From Fulvimarina uroteuthidis (GTDB lineage: Bacteria; Pseudomonadota; Alphaproteobacteria; Rhizobiales; Rhizobiaceae): 64,000 nt of DNA. The position numbers and the translations under genes are program-made. A model generated the notes under the pieces. It did no database searches. It worked only from the letters and a program-made list of their open reading frames with translations, and had not been told where the DNA came from. Of this stretch, positions 19,386-27,877 are shown in pieces (the stretch's first letter is position 1; each line of letters begins with the position of its first letter). The stretch spans positions 558,001 through 622,000 of the forward strand of contig NZ_JAXLPB010000001.1 of NCBI RefSeq assembly GCF_034321785.1, in the 5' to 3' direction.

Positions 19386-19802
19386 ATGCACACATTCACA
19401 ATTACGGTTCAAATCGATACGAATGGATATCTAGATGTAGATTTCTCGCACCTGGACGGTGGGACTGAAGCTGCCAGGCGCTTTGCATATCGGCTAGGGC
19501 TTGGCACCCGCTATTTGCTTTTGAAGGACGAGCAGATGGTTCTGAATGCAGCAGATCGATACGAATGGATCAAAAGGGACGCGTTCGATCTTACGCCTTT
19601 GCAGCTATCAGCCGGAGAGACGGCAACGCTCAAAGCCGCAATAAAGGAGGCAGCGCAAGCCACCATATCCACGATTGTTCGAAACGAAGAGCCGATAGTC
19701 GATGATTATCCCAATGCTAGCTTCGATCGATGCGACTTCATCAAATCTCTAGAAGACGAGTCTGATTTGGATTCAGCCACCAGCGCGGAAACATTCCACT
19801 AG
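19386..19802 (+). CDS. Hypothetical protein
   Basis: 138-aa acidic soluble protein beginning MHTFTITVQIDTNG. AGGGGG is 8 nt before the ATG at 19386; the longer frame from 19326 has no such site. No signal peptide or membrane segment. A helical central part (ETATLKAAIKEAAQATI) precedes an Asp/Glu/Ser-rich tail. I do not recognise a family. Confidence 0.6.
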   Translation: MHTFTITVQIDTNGYLDVDFSHLDGGTEAARRFAYRLGLGTRYLLLKDEQMVLNAADRYEWIKRDAFDLTPLQLSAGETATLKAAIKEAAQATISTIVRNEEPIVDDYPNASFDRCDFIKSLEDESDLDSATSAETFH

Positions 19803-19829
19803 CGAACACCCCAGCGGATGAACCCGATA

Positions 19830-19860
19830 GCTGTCCCTCCTCATCATCGGTAGGGACAGC
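19830..19860. terminator. Stem-loop between convergent element genes
   Basis: A perfect 9-bp stem (GCTGTCCCT / AGGGACAGC) with a 13-nt loop lies between the ends of two convergent genes. It could terminate in both directions, but no T-run follows on the plus strand. Confidence 0.5.
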
Positions 19861-19953
19861 GAATACGGCATTTGCTCGTGGACGAAACCGAGCCCGGATT
19901 GTCATTCACCCATTTGAGACGATGGCGCTAAGTCGATCACAGCCAGCAGATTA

Positions 19954-20355
19954 CTAATCAATTTGCTCATTCGCTTTGCCCCGTTCACTGACGCAACCCG
20001 CCGCTTTCATATGTGGGGGGATTTTAATCATCGGTCGATCCTCACGCGAGATCGCGGGATCAAACCAGCCTGCTTTGACAGACGGTTCACTCATCTGATG
20101 GACTTGAATCCAAGCCACCTGATGCCAAACTTCAGGCATTGCCAAATACGGATATTGCCCGTTCTCTTCGATATACAGAACTTGACCCGTGATATCGTCT
20201 GCTCGTGCCATAGGGACCGTGATATAGCAGGCCGATATGCCATTTGAGCATCCGTAATCAGTGGTGGCCTTCCACTGCATAGTCGTGCCGTTCCAGCCTT
20301 CGAAGATCATGTTGCCAACCGTAGGCGTGTCATCGATAGGTCGATAGGCGATCAC
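19954..20355 (-). CDS. In-frame continuation of secreted protein after a TGA, or separate small ORF
   Basis: 133 codons from a GTG at 20355 that lacks a convincing ribosome site. It is in exactly the same frame as the upstream secreted-protein gene, separated only by its TGA (20374-20376) and six sense codons. The residues (MIFEGWNGTTMQWKATTDYG; paired Cys in CSNGISAC) look like a folded extracytoplasmic domain. It is therefore either the C-terminal half of a nonsense-interrupted gene or a translationally coupled second cistron. No family recognised. Confidence 0.45.
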   Translation of the reverse strand: MIAYRPIDDTPTVGNMIFEGWNGTTMQWKATTDYGCSNGISACYITVPMARADDITGQVLYIEENGQYPYLAMPEVWHQVAWIQVHQMSEPSVKAGWFDPAISREDRPMIKIPPHMKAAGCVSERGKANEQID

Positions 20356-20373
20356 GGTGCCGTCAGAGGATTT

Positions 20374-21054
20374 TCAAAGGGTCCGATCAGGTCCAGCACT
20401 ACAGGTTCTCGGCCGGCTTTGATCAGCAGCCGTGTCCAAGGTGGTCATTCTAGCGCTTGGGTTTGCATCCTTCTCACATCGATACAGCTTCTCTCCCGGC
20501 TCAGAACCAGGCCTGTACGATAGGTTGATGAAATTTCCAGCGACTGACAGTTCTACCCTATAGCCGCCTTCCGGGTCAGCCTCACTCTCTTCTACCCTAC
20601 AGCCGCCTTTTGTCAGGATAGCAGCCCCATCTTCCGTGATTGTCTTAGGCGAGCAATGGGTTGGCTCCGTCCCATAATAATAATGGAACATTCTAGCACC
20701 GCCCTTGTTCGAAAACTCCGCCATGGAACCCGTATTTCCATTCCCGGATTGGTGAGGCTCTACGAGACAGTTACGCTCGTCCGTTTCCCATCTGCCGAGC
20801 AGGCTTTCTGGGAACTCTTGTCGAGTTGGACTGTCAGAGTTGAACGCGCTTTCCCGCTTCTCATCAGCGAGTTTGCGTTCTTCGAATATTGCCGCGCATT
20901 CGATAAATTGGTCCGTTGGGCACTCTGAAAGCCCTTTGATAGCTCCACTCTCGACCAGCGTTCGAATCTTCACCGAGTCGTTTGCCAGCGCGCCTGTACA
21001 AACCATCAGCATCGCCGCGCTCAATAGCAGCCATGCATTTCCGTTAGATTTCAT
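20374..21054 (-). CDS. Secreted hypothetical protein (possibly nonsense-truncated)
   Basis: 226-aa protein from the ATG at 21054, with a clear signal peptide (MKSNGNAWLLLSAAMLMVCTG, cleavage likely after ALA near residue 24). The mature part has six or more Cys, including SECPTDQFIECAAIFEERKL and a LLGRWETDERNCL segment that recalls lysozyme-inhibitor-like or lipocalin-like periplasmic proteins, although I cannot prove a family. It ends at a TGA beyond which the same frame stays open for 140 codons. Confidence 0.6.
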   Translation of the reverse strand: MKSNGNAWLLLSAAMLMVCTGALANDSVKIRTLVESGAIKGLSECPTDQFIECAAIFEERKLADEKRESAFNSDSPTRQEFPESLLGRWETDERNCLVEPHQSGNGNTGSMAEFSNKGGARMFHYYYGTEPTHCSPKTITEDGAAILTKGGCRVEESEADPEGGYRVELSVAGNFINLSYRPGSEPGEKLYRCEKDANPSARMTTLDTAADQSRPRTCSAGPDRTL

Positions 21055-21344
21055 GATGTTCACCCAACCCCAAAGCTCTATGAGATAATATCGGCACGTC
21101 ATGCCGTGACTGAATGTCGTGTGACGGAGCCTTTAGGATTGGCACTAATGCAAGTGTAACCGTACTCATAAAATCTCCTCTGACATACATCTCGCTAGAC
21201 TGACGCTTATGATCAGGCAAGTAAAGACGAATTATCAAAGGAGGGGGGCGCATGTGCCATGGGGGGTATACACGTTACCGTATACAAGCACGACATAAAT
21301 TGAGTGTTTATGAACTGTAAAACCTATGGCACATGCAGATTCAG

Positions 21345-21803
21345 TCAGGCGATCTCTGTTTGAAGCGTGAGGTAGGCGAGGGCGTGGGCGGTTTCATTGC
21401 TCGAATGCCCGGAATGACCCTTTACCCACTTAAACCGAATGTTCTTGTTATCACTCAGTTTATTGAGAATCCGCCATAGATCAGCATTAGGTCGCTTATC
21501 CAAACCCTTGGCTTTCCATCCCGGCATCCATTTTTCCATTCCATCCGACAAATAGCGGCTATCCGTGACAACTACGATCTTGCCATCAAAGTCGCTAGGA
21601 ACCGCTCGCAGGCCCTCGATGGCCGCTAAAAGTTCGGCCCTTTGGTTAGTGCTGTCCTTTTCCCTCCCGGTGGCAGTCCAGCGTTTGACTAAGTCGCCAT
21701 CTTCGGTAACTTCCTCAATGATTGCAGAAAATGCCGATCTTCCTGGATTATTCAGGCAGCTACCATCGGTATAGATGTGCAAAGACGTATTTGTATTATG
21801 CAT
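21345..21803 (-). CDS. rnhA: Ribonuclease HI, element-encoded
   Basis: 152-aa RNase H that would degrade the RNA strand of RNA-DNA hybrids. Family motifs are YTDGSC (D13), NQRAELLAAIEG (E57), VVTDSRYL (D81) and the substrate-binding KGHSGH. The fourth catalytic position, Asp134 in E. coli (NERCD), is His140 here (NETAH). AGAGGG is about 8 nt before the ATG at 21803, so the upstream extension to 21842 is dropped. It is divergent from the giant hydrolase gene. It could serve replication of the element. Confidence 0.9.
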   Translation of the reverse strand: MHNTNTSLHIYTDGSCLNNPGRSAFSAIIEEVTEDGDLVKRWTATGREKDSTNQRAELLAAIEGLRAVPSDFDGKIVVVTDSRYLSDGMEKWMPGWKAKGLDKRPNADLWRILNKLSDNKNIRFKWVKGHSGHSSNETAHALAYLTLQTEIA

Positions 21804-21842
21804 AACGTAATCCCTCTGTTTCAAACCATCGTAATATACCAT

Positions 21843-21932
21843 TAATTAGGAAAATAATCAAGGTATATCGTAGACACCCTCCCTCTATTGTGGTATATAG
21901 TTGTTATTTGAGAGAATATTATTGGGATAAAA
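21843..21932. promoter_or_regulatory. Divergent promoter region with GGTATAT boxes
   Basis: About 90 AT-rich bases between rnhA and the giant gene. They contain three GGTATAT boxes: one inverted (ATATACC) at about 21834-21840 and two direct at about 21872-21878 and 21892-21898. This is a candidate shared operator for the divergent pair. It is inferred from repetition only. Confidence 0.4.
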
Positions 21933-24900
21933 ATGGTTGCATACACAGAAGACGGCTTAACCTACACTCAGTTACTTAGACAAAAGCTACTAGGCACCAC
22001 CACTCCACAGCCAGTACCCTCACCAGGCTCCAAATACGCCACCAGGACGCTTGTTAGAGGTTCTGACGGTAAGATGTACGTCCAGTTCGTAGATACCTCT
22101 ACAGGGGCTCCTGTGAGCGATCTAGCGGGGTATGAACTGATCGAGCAGGGTACTGATCTGGATTGGCTTGATGCGTCCACTACGGATACTGCCGATCAGA
22201 TCGTGCAAGAGCAGACCTATGGCGATGGGACTGAAGAAGCCTTTCAGATCGAGCGTAGTGGGAATGAGAACCCTGCTGCATCCAGTTATGCTCGTAATGC
22301 CCCTGATCGGGATATGACCAATAACTATGGCTATACGGACAAGTCTGCTCTCGTAGGCCTTGCTGGTGCTATTCCTGGACCTATCGGAGTGGCTGCAAAG
22401 GGCCTTAACGCCGGTATCAATCTGAACAATGCCGGTGCTGTAAATGCTGCCCGTAGTACGCTTGGATTGCCTTCACTCGATAAAGGTCAGATGGCTGGAG
22501 CTGTCGTTGGCGTCAATGATTATTCAGATGGGTATATCGGTGATGTCAATATCGGTGAAGAGACCTATGCAGTAGGCTTTGAAGCTCTCACACCTGATCG
22601 TAGGACCACGCTAACGGTCAATGAAGCCAGGCAGAGAGATGCTTTGGCTCGTCAGGGTATTGCCCTAGCCACTCCAGAAGAGAAGGCTGCTAATGTAGCC
22701 CAATTCGAGTCTGAGCTACCTGATCCTGGAGCTATTGGTAAGTTCGCTAACAGAGCGATCGATAGCGTCAATGATCTGACCAGGGACATCGGCAGCATCT
22801 TCGGCTGGTCTGCTCCTGAAATTGGTCGAGTGGTTGGAGAGGCTACCAGAGACATTACACCGACGAGAGTGGCTGAAACGATCAAGGGTGCTCCTCTTGG
22901 TCCAGTCGAGAGAGAAGCCCTGGCTCCTGTAGAAGCTGCTGTAGAAGCTCGTAAGTCAGCTATCAGCCCTCGTAGCATTGCTCAGAGAGACCTTAACTAC
23001 GACAGGAATACCGTACCTAGCTTTGACGATGCGATGGCTGCTAAGACTGCTCCTGCTTCTGTAAACTCACGCTATGATCGCGCTCCTGTGGATTATAGCG
23101 GCCTGAAGAATGCCAGCCGTAATCAGAAGCCCAATGCAGACATTGAAAGCCTTGTCAGTGAAGCTGCTGCTGCCACGTTAGGCCCTGGGTGGTCTGTTAC
23201 GGCTACATCCGGCATGGGTCTTACGCGAGACGAGAAAGCAGGCCGTAGTAGGTCCAAGGGCAATCATGAAGGCGGCCATGCTCTCGATTTCACCCTGACT
23301 GATCCACAGGGACAGAAGGTCACTGCTTACAATGCTCCCGATCTCTATTCCGCAGTCGCCGGGGCTATGCATGAAAAGGGTGCGGTTGGTGTAGGCATCT
23401 ACGGAGGCACTAGGCCTGGTGTGGCCGGTGGTCACATGCACGCAGACTCCACACCAGGTCGGAATGCTCGTACTTGGGGTGAAGGCTGGGATCAGGCTGC
23501 GTACGAGCAGGGTAGGAATGTAGCCCGTGCTAAATCAGTCCCAACACCCTCGTTCAGGGATTCTGAGCCTGTCGAGTATGAAGGCCCAGCGATTAAGAGC
23601 ACTAACAGATCGATAACCGTTGACGATGCTTTAAAAGAGCAAGCCAATAGGAGTCAGAGAAGCCCGTTTTCATCTCTTGGCCCATCTCTGGCAAATCCCC
23701 AGGCAGCTACAGCAGCAGAGCTATCCAATCGTGGCTTTGGTCCAGTCCGTACTGCTGATCAGATACGGGATATGTCTTTCGCTATTGCGGGAGAGCTTGC
23801 AGGGGAAACGCTTAGGGGTGTGGTAGCGAAAGACCCAGACGCGCTAACTGAACTAGCTAATATCGTATCAACGATCGAGAACCGAGCCCAGTCGTTAAAC
23901 AAGCAAAGCCTTAGTGATCCTATTTCAGGTGTAGTTACGCCGTCTCAGTATAATTCACTGATGGAGAGCGAGATCACGAATACGACGAATAACTACGGCG
24001 AGTTCGGACCGGCTCTCCAAGACGCCATTCAAAGCTATTATAATGGTGAAATCACTCCTACCGCTCAGGACTACACGCATTACTATAACCCGGATATTGC
24101 CAATCCAACCTGGGGCGATCAGCTACAAAATGCATCCGTAGTTGGAAAGCACAGGTTTGGCTCTCTTGTTGGTGAGTATCAGCCATCTGAAGCCGTTCAA
24201 GCTGCGCGTGACGAGTATGGCCGCTCCATTGCCGCTACATACGCTGGTGCAGGCTTTGGGGGAGCAGTAGGCTCGATTAGGTCTGTTGCGGGTAATGATG
24301 CAGATGTGAATGGGCCAGTCTCCAGGAGCAACTTCGCAGGCTCTATGGGCAGTGCTCGTAGTATGGCTTTGGGGGATAACAACTTCGATAGCCCTTCATT
24401 CTCCAGGGATACCACCAGTTCCAACAATGGCTCCAGAAGCGCTAGGAGCCTCGCACAGGCCGATGACAGCTTCGATGGCTATTCCGGTAGCTCAAACAGC
24501 AGATCGGGCGCTGACGGTGCCTCTACGGGCTTTGCTGGGCGTTCTGGTAGTGCGCGGAGCATGAGTAGAGCAGACAGTAGTTATGACGGTGGCTCCAGCA
24601 GCAGCTCAAATGGTCGTAGCTCTGGCTTTGCTGGTAGGTCAGGTAGTGCCCGTAGTGTCGGCAGGAATGATTCCAGCTACGATAGCCCCAGCACCGGTAC
24701 CCGTAGCAGCACCAACAGAAGCTCAGGTTTTGCAGGATCGTCCGGTAGCGCCAGGAGCGTATCCAGAGGTGACAGCAGCTACGATGGTGGTGGCTCAAGC
24801 TCCAAGGGCAATACGAATACGAGCAGCAAAAGCAGCACGAACAACTCTGGTGGCTTTGCCGGCCGCTCGGGTTCTGCTCGCAGTGTCAGCAGGAACAATA

Positions 24901-25106
24901 GCAGCTACGATGGTGGTAGCTCTAGCCCATCTAAAAGCAGCAGTTCGGCATCCACTAAGTCCACTTCGTCCAAGGGCAATAACAGCAGTGCCTCCAATAC
25001 GGGCAAAAGCAGCAGTTCCAGTGGCGGTTACTCCAGTGGCTTTGGTGGCACTAATGGTGGATCAGGGGATAAGGGCGAGAAGTCAGGTGGGCTTGGGACT
25101 TGGTAG
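21933..25106 (+). CDS. Giant modular peptidoglycan-hydrolase repeat protein (M15 + SleB-type + Ser-rich repeats)
   Basis: 1057-aa protein without an obvious signal peptide. Residues 1-380 are unassigned, with a Gly/Ala-rich stretch at 138-170. Residues about 385-530 resemble an M15-type LAS peptidase: NHEGGHALDF (H445, H449, D452) and GGHMHAD (H501, H503). Residues about 610-750 resemble a SleB-type cell-wall hydrolase: GELAGETLRG with likely catalytic E621, then SQYNSL and VVGKHRFG. Residues 774-997 hold seven Ser/Gly/Arg repeats; the tail is Ser/Gly-rich. The architecture suggests a virion-associated or surface lysin. It is the largest element gene. Confidence 0.85.
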   Translation: MVAYTEDGLTYTQLLRQKLLGTTTPQPVPSPGSKYATRTLVRGSDGKMYVQFVDTSTGAPVSDLAGYELIEQGTDLDWLDASTTDTADQIVQEQTYGDGTEEAFQIERSGNENPAASSYARNAPDRDMTNNYGYTDKSALVGLAGAIPGPIGVAAKGLNAGINLNNAGAVNAARSTLGLPSLDKGQMAGAVVGVNDYSDGYIGDVNIGEETYAVGFEALTPDRRTTLTVNEARQRDALARQGIALATPEEKAANVAQFESELPDPGAIGKFANRAIDSVNDLTRDIGSIFGWSAPEIGRVVGEATRDITPTRVAETIKGAPLGPVEREALAPVEAAVEARKSAISPRSIAQRDLNYDRNTVPSFDDAMAAKTAPASVNSRYDRAPVDYSGLKNASRNQKPNADIESLVSEAAAATLGPGWSVTATSGMGLTRDEKAGRSRSKGNHEGGHALDFTLTDPQGQKVTAYNAPDLYSAVAGAMHEKGAVGVGIYGGTRPGVAGGHMHADSTPGRNARTWGEGWDQAAYEQGRNVARAKSVPTPSFRDSEPVEYEGPAIKSTNRSITVDDALKEQANRSQRSPFSSLGPSLANPQAATAAELSNRGFGPVRTADQIRDMSFAIAGELAGETLRGVVAKDPDALTELANIVSTIENRAQSLNKQSLSDPISGVVTPSQYNSLMESEITNTTNNYGEFGPALQDAIQSYYNGEITPTAQDYTHYYNPDIANPTWGDQLQNASVVGKHRFGSLVGEYQPSEAVQAARDEYGRSIAATYAGAGFGGAVGSIRSVAGNDADVNGPVSRSNFAGSMGSARSMALGDNNFDSPSFSRDTTSSNNGSRSARSLAQADDSFDGYSGSSNSRSGADGASTGFAGRSGSARSMSRADSSYDGGSSSSSNGRSSGFAGRSGSARSVGRNDSSYDSPSTGTRSSTNRSSGFAGSSGSARSVSRGDSSYDGGGSSSKGNTNTSSKSSTNNSGGFAGRSGSARSVSRNNSSYDGGSSSPSKSSSSASTKSTSSKGNNSSASNTGKSSSSSGGYSSGFGGTNGGSGDKGEKSGGLGTW
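24252..24923 (+). repeat. Seven coding repeats, consensus GFAGRSGSARSVSR-DSSYDGGSS
   Basis: Within the giant hydrolase, units begin near residues 774, 799, 831, 865, 897, 931 and 972. The first three are diverged and the last four nearly identical, which suggests expansion toward the 3' end. The linkers are runs of Ser, Gly and Asn of varied length. Confidence 0.85.
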
Positions 25107-25334
25107 AGGATTGACAGAATACGAAATCCGGTGTATAGGCGAGGCCCCGCTCCGGGGTCGAGCCGCACATATCTCTCTTGATTCTTCTATTTGAAGCTCA
25201 TCAGCATGGTATAGGCCTAATCAAACGGGCTTTCCTATGCCGATTTCGATAAGTTAAATCACCCAATGATTGTCTGGGCATACCATTGTTTAGCTGGGCG
25301 TTGTCGATGCCTTCAAGCCGAGATAACGTGATCC

Positions 25335-25652
25335 ATGCATATCGTTATCGCCATCACAATATTGCTTACGCTCGTACTGCAAGAATATATGTTTCAGGCT
25401 ACCGGCTTTTTCACGGTCCTCTTCATAGTGGTGTGCCTATTCTTGCTATGTTTGATGGCGAGCGATTGTGCATTCTCTTCGGCAATCGAGCGCCAGGATC
25501 GCCGTGACGAGTATCGTAAAATATGGCTCTCGCTGCCGGGGTCCGTACGGAAGACTATTAACGCGCTACGGCAGCATTCAAAGCACATCGTCCAGGGAAT
25601 TTGTATAGCAATTGGGTTCTGGATTGTTTCTCGTGTCCTAGGGCCATTCTAG
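25335..25652 (+). CDS. Small hypothetical membrane protein
   Basis: 105 aa with two strongly hydrophobic segments at about residues 2-42 (IVIAITILLTLVL, FFTVLFIVVCLFLLCLM) and a third near the C-terminus (GICIAIGFWIVSRVLG), separated by a basic stretch. The ribosome site is weak. Its position 228 bp after the peptidoglycan hydrolase raises the possibility of a holin-like or accessory membrane role, but that is only context. Confidence 0.5.
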   Translation: MHIVIAITILLTLVLQEYMFQATGFFTVLFIVVCLFLLCLMASDCAFSSAIERQDRRDEYRKIWLSLPGSVRKTINALRQHSKHIVQGICIAIGFWIVSRVLGPF

Positions 25653-25802
25653 AATTGATATAAGATTATAGATAATAGATTTAATTTTTACTTATATAGC
25701 TTTATTTGGCTCATAGCGCCTCATTGGCGGGAGTTATTGGTATTTTCGAAGCCTCCTAGCCTGAACTATACAACAGCTCTGCGTGGGCTTCTATGAGCTA
25801 AA

Positions 25803-26246
25803 TTAAGACATGCATAGACTAACAGGTTTCAGGCGCTCCGGTAGCGGCTCAAAGTCTGAAGCCCAAAACATTATGCCGTTCAAAGCACATGCACGAGCAG
25901 CGATGGCAGGATTACGGAAATCAGGTAGTGTCAGTGCGTGTTTCTCAAGCTGTTCCTGCATCGCATTAAAGGCAGCAATGTACCGAAGCTTGAAATCAAG
26001 AGCCTTTTTACCTGTGAAGCCCATAACCAGGAGAGTGAAGCCGTCTCGATCCATATCGTAGTACCGATGCAACTGATCCTTGGTGACGGGCAACTTGTAG
26101 TACCCTTCCTCAAAATTGAGGACGCCCTTATCGATGAGGTTTTGGATGTCTCGGATAAGGTTGTCATGCCGCTTACCGAAATAAGCAGCCACATCCTTGC
26201 TGGTGGTATAGGTCTTCCCATCACGGTTGAAGACGACAGGGTTCAT
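25803..26246 (-). CDS. Rha family phage regulatory protein
   Basis: 147 aa. The N-terminal pRha domain shows TSKDVAAYFGKRHDNLIRDIQNL, the YDMDRDGFTLLVMGFTGKKALDFKLRYIAAFNAM signature (about 63-96) and a short C-terminal tail. Rha-type proteins are found in lambdoid and other phages and satellites, and affect development when integration host factor is lacking (established for phi80/P22 Rha). It is divergent from the polymerase-like gene, suggesting control of that promoter. Confidence 0.85.
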   Translation of the reverse strand: MNPVVFNRDGKTYTTSKDVAAYFGKRHDNLIRDIQNLIDKGVLNFEEGYYKLPVTKDQLHRYYDMDRDGFTLLVMGFTGKKALDFKLRYIAAFNAMQEQLEKHALTLPDFRNPAIAARACALNGIMFWASDFEPLPERLKPVSLCMS

Positions 26247-26451
26247 AGGCTACTGGTAGTCAGCTAAATGAAGGCACTGTTAAGCGGAAATGCAGAGGGC
26301 TTGAACTGGCCAGATAAACGGTCTATTTTTCAATGTTTGCAGGGCTTACGAGAGATAATCATTATCAGTCTAGTAGTTAGCCCTTCCCCCTCTCCGGCTC
26401 TCTCCTCCGGCTGCCTATTATCCCTCTCACATTCTTACTAGGATTCACTAA
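26247..26451. promoter_or_regulatory. Divergent region rha / polymerase-like gene with palindrome
   Basis: 205 bases that must contain both promoters. There is a perfect 13-bp odd palindrome GATAATCATTATC at 26354-26366 and a pyrimidine-rich tract at about 26385-26430 with a repeated CTCCGGCT. The palindrome is a candidate operator for Rha or another regulator. Confidence 0.45.
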
Positions 26452-27810
26452 TTGGTAGACGCTGTTAAAAGCTATTCAGTTAAATCTCAAAGCTCGATCC
26501 CCTTTAGCAATAAGATAGACGGCAGTAAGCGCTATCTCAGTGATTTGGATCAATTCGCCTACGACCAATTACGATTGTTGATTGCGCAGAATAATGGCAA
26601 AGCGCCCACAATTCGCAAGTCAATCAAAGAACATATCCATGATCTTCGGCTTTTAATGCATTATCTGGCCATGTCGCTTTCCAAGCCAGATGTGCGAGGT
26701 GTAGCCATTAGCCTTAGATCAAACGACTATGGAAAGGATCAATATTCTGATCTTAGTTATACGAGAATGAAACGTCTCGTAGATATGCTACTAAGCGGTA
26801 ACGGAGATAATGGAGCGTGGTGTTACATTGACGGGATGTATTTTGATAAAAACAGGGGATACGGAACCAAGTCCCGAATTTATGCCAACGATGTGTTGGC
26901 CGATCGTATGTTGCACGCGGGTCTGATATTCCCAAGTTTCCCGTATGAGCCAATGCTACGCAAGGCACTGGTAAGCCCTCTTCAGTTGAGTGTGAACGAA
27001 ACACCTAACGAGGATGAAGGCGATAGCGACAGAATCCCTCTCACTCGTAAATACCGGGACAATGAAGCTGTCATTCCACTTCTTACCGCTCGACTGAAGT
27101 CAGCTAAGCCTCAGATCGTACTGGAGACTTACCAGCAGTATAAACGTTCGTTCGTTTGGGATCATAAACGGCAAGCGCAACGAAGCCGTTTGTACGAGGG
27201 GAACGATCAGTTCTATCGGCTAATGAGTGGGGAAGATGGACGAGGGGGACGCGTTTATGGACACTGGATTCAACGGGTGCCGAGCGACTATCGTCAGTTC
27301 ATACGCTTCAAAGGTGAGCCGGTCGTGGAACACGATTTTAGGGCAATGCAACCAGCGTTATCGTATTCCGCTATCGGCCAGCCCTATGAAGGCGACCCCT
27401 ATGACGTTCCGGGCTATTCCAGCCACTATCGAGACCGTTTCAAGCTGGTGTTCCGAGTGTCCGTTGGCTGTGGACCGGCGGAGAATGTACTGGATAAAAT
27501 CCGTGGTGTGATGATCAAAGAGGGGTTCAAGCCCAAGGCTGAGGAAGCGGAAGAACTCTATAAGGCGTTTTGGTCTCATCATTCAAAGATCGCGCACATT
27601 GTTGGTCAATCTGCATGGACTTGGCTTCAGAAGATGGAAAGCGACATATCCCTCAAAATCGTATCTTCGTTACTGGATCAAGGCATTCCTTGCTGTCCGA
27701 TATTCGACAGCTTCCTCGTAGCTGAACGGCATAAAGACGCTTTGATGCAGGCGATGATCGATGCCGTGTCCGGGCTATCGTGCCAGCCAGTACCGGTTAA
27801 GAAATCATAG
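26452..27810 (+). CDS. Putative single-subunit polymerase-like protein (palm-fold motifs)
   Basis: 452 aa from a TTG with AGGA 8 nt upstream. The C-terminal half resembles a family of bacterial and mobile-element proteins with polymerase-palm motifs. RVYGHWIQRVPSDYR (about 267-281) precedes a motif-A-like VVEHDFRAMQPALSY with D295. Then come DPYDVPGYSSHYRDRFKLVF, a possible O-helix/motif B equivalent; LQKMESDIS near 392; and a motif-C-like CCPIFDSFLV with D419, where related sequences have HDS. The two Asp would be metal ligands as in PolA and T7 RNA polymerase. The N-terminal 250 aa are helical and unassigned. The function (replicase, primase or transcriptase) is inferred from motifs recognised by eye. 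Confidence 0.6.
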   Translation: MVDAVKSYSVKSQSSIPFSNKIDGSKRYLSDLDQFAYDQLRLLIAQNNGKAPTIRKSIKEHIHDLRLLMHYLAMSLSKPDVRGVAISLRSNDYGKDQYSDLSYTRMKRLVDMLLSGNGDNGAWCYIDGMYFDKNRGYGTKSRIYANDVLADRMLHAGLIFPSFPYEPMLRKALVSPLQLSVNETPNEDEGDSDRIPLTRKYRDNEAVIPLLTARLKSAKPQIVLETYQQYKRSFVWDHKRQAQRSRLYEGNDQFYRLMSGEDGRGGRVYGHWIQRVPSDYRQFIRFKGEPVVEHDFRAMQPALSYSAIGQPYEGDPYDVPGYSSHYRDRFKLVFRVSVGCGPAENVLDKIRGVMIKEGFKPKAEEAEELYKAFWSHHSKIAHIVGQSAWTWLQKMESDISLKIVSSLLDQGIPCCPIFDSFLVAERHKDALMQAMIDAVSGLSCQPVPVKKS

Positions 27811-27877
27811 CACATTATTGATCTATTCGATTGCATAGATGGAGAGTGCGAGAAACAGGTTGACCTCAACAGAAAGG

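Noticed and set aside
20374..20376. Selenocysteine or programmed TGA read-through
   Set aside because: I saw no obvious hairpin of the SECIS type after the TGA, and element genes are not expected to use selenocysteine; a simple nonsense change or coupled second gene is more likely.
24252..24923. Possible CRISPR-like array
   Set aside because: The periodicity is in frame, the repeats are degenerate at DNA level, and they encode Ser/Gly-rich protein units within one long gene.
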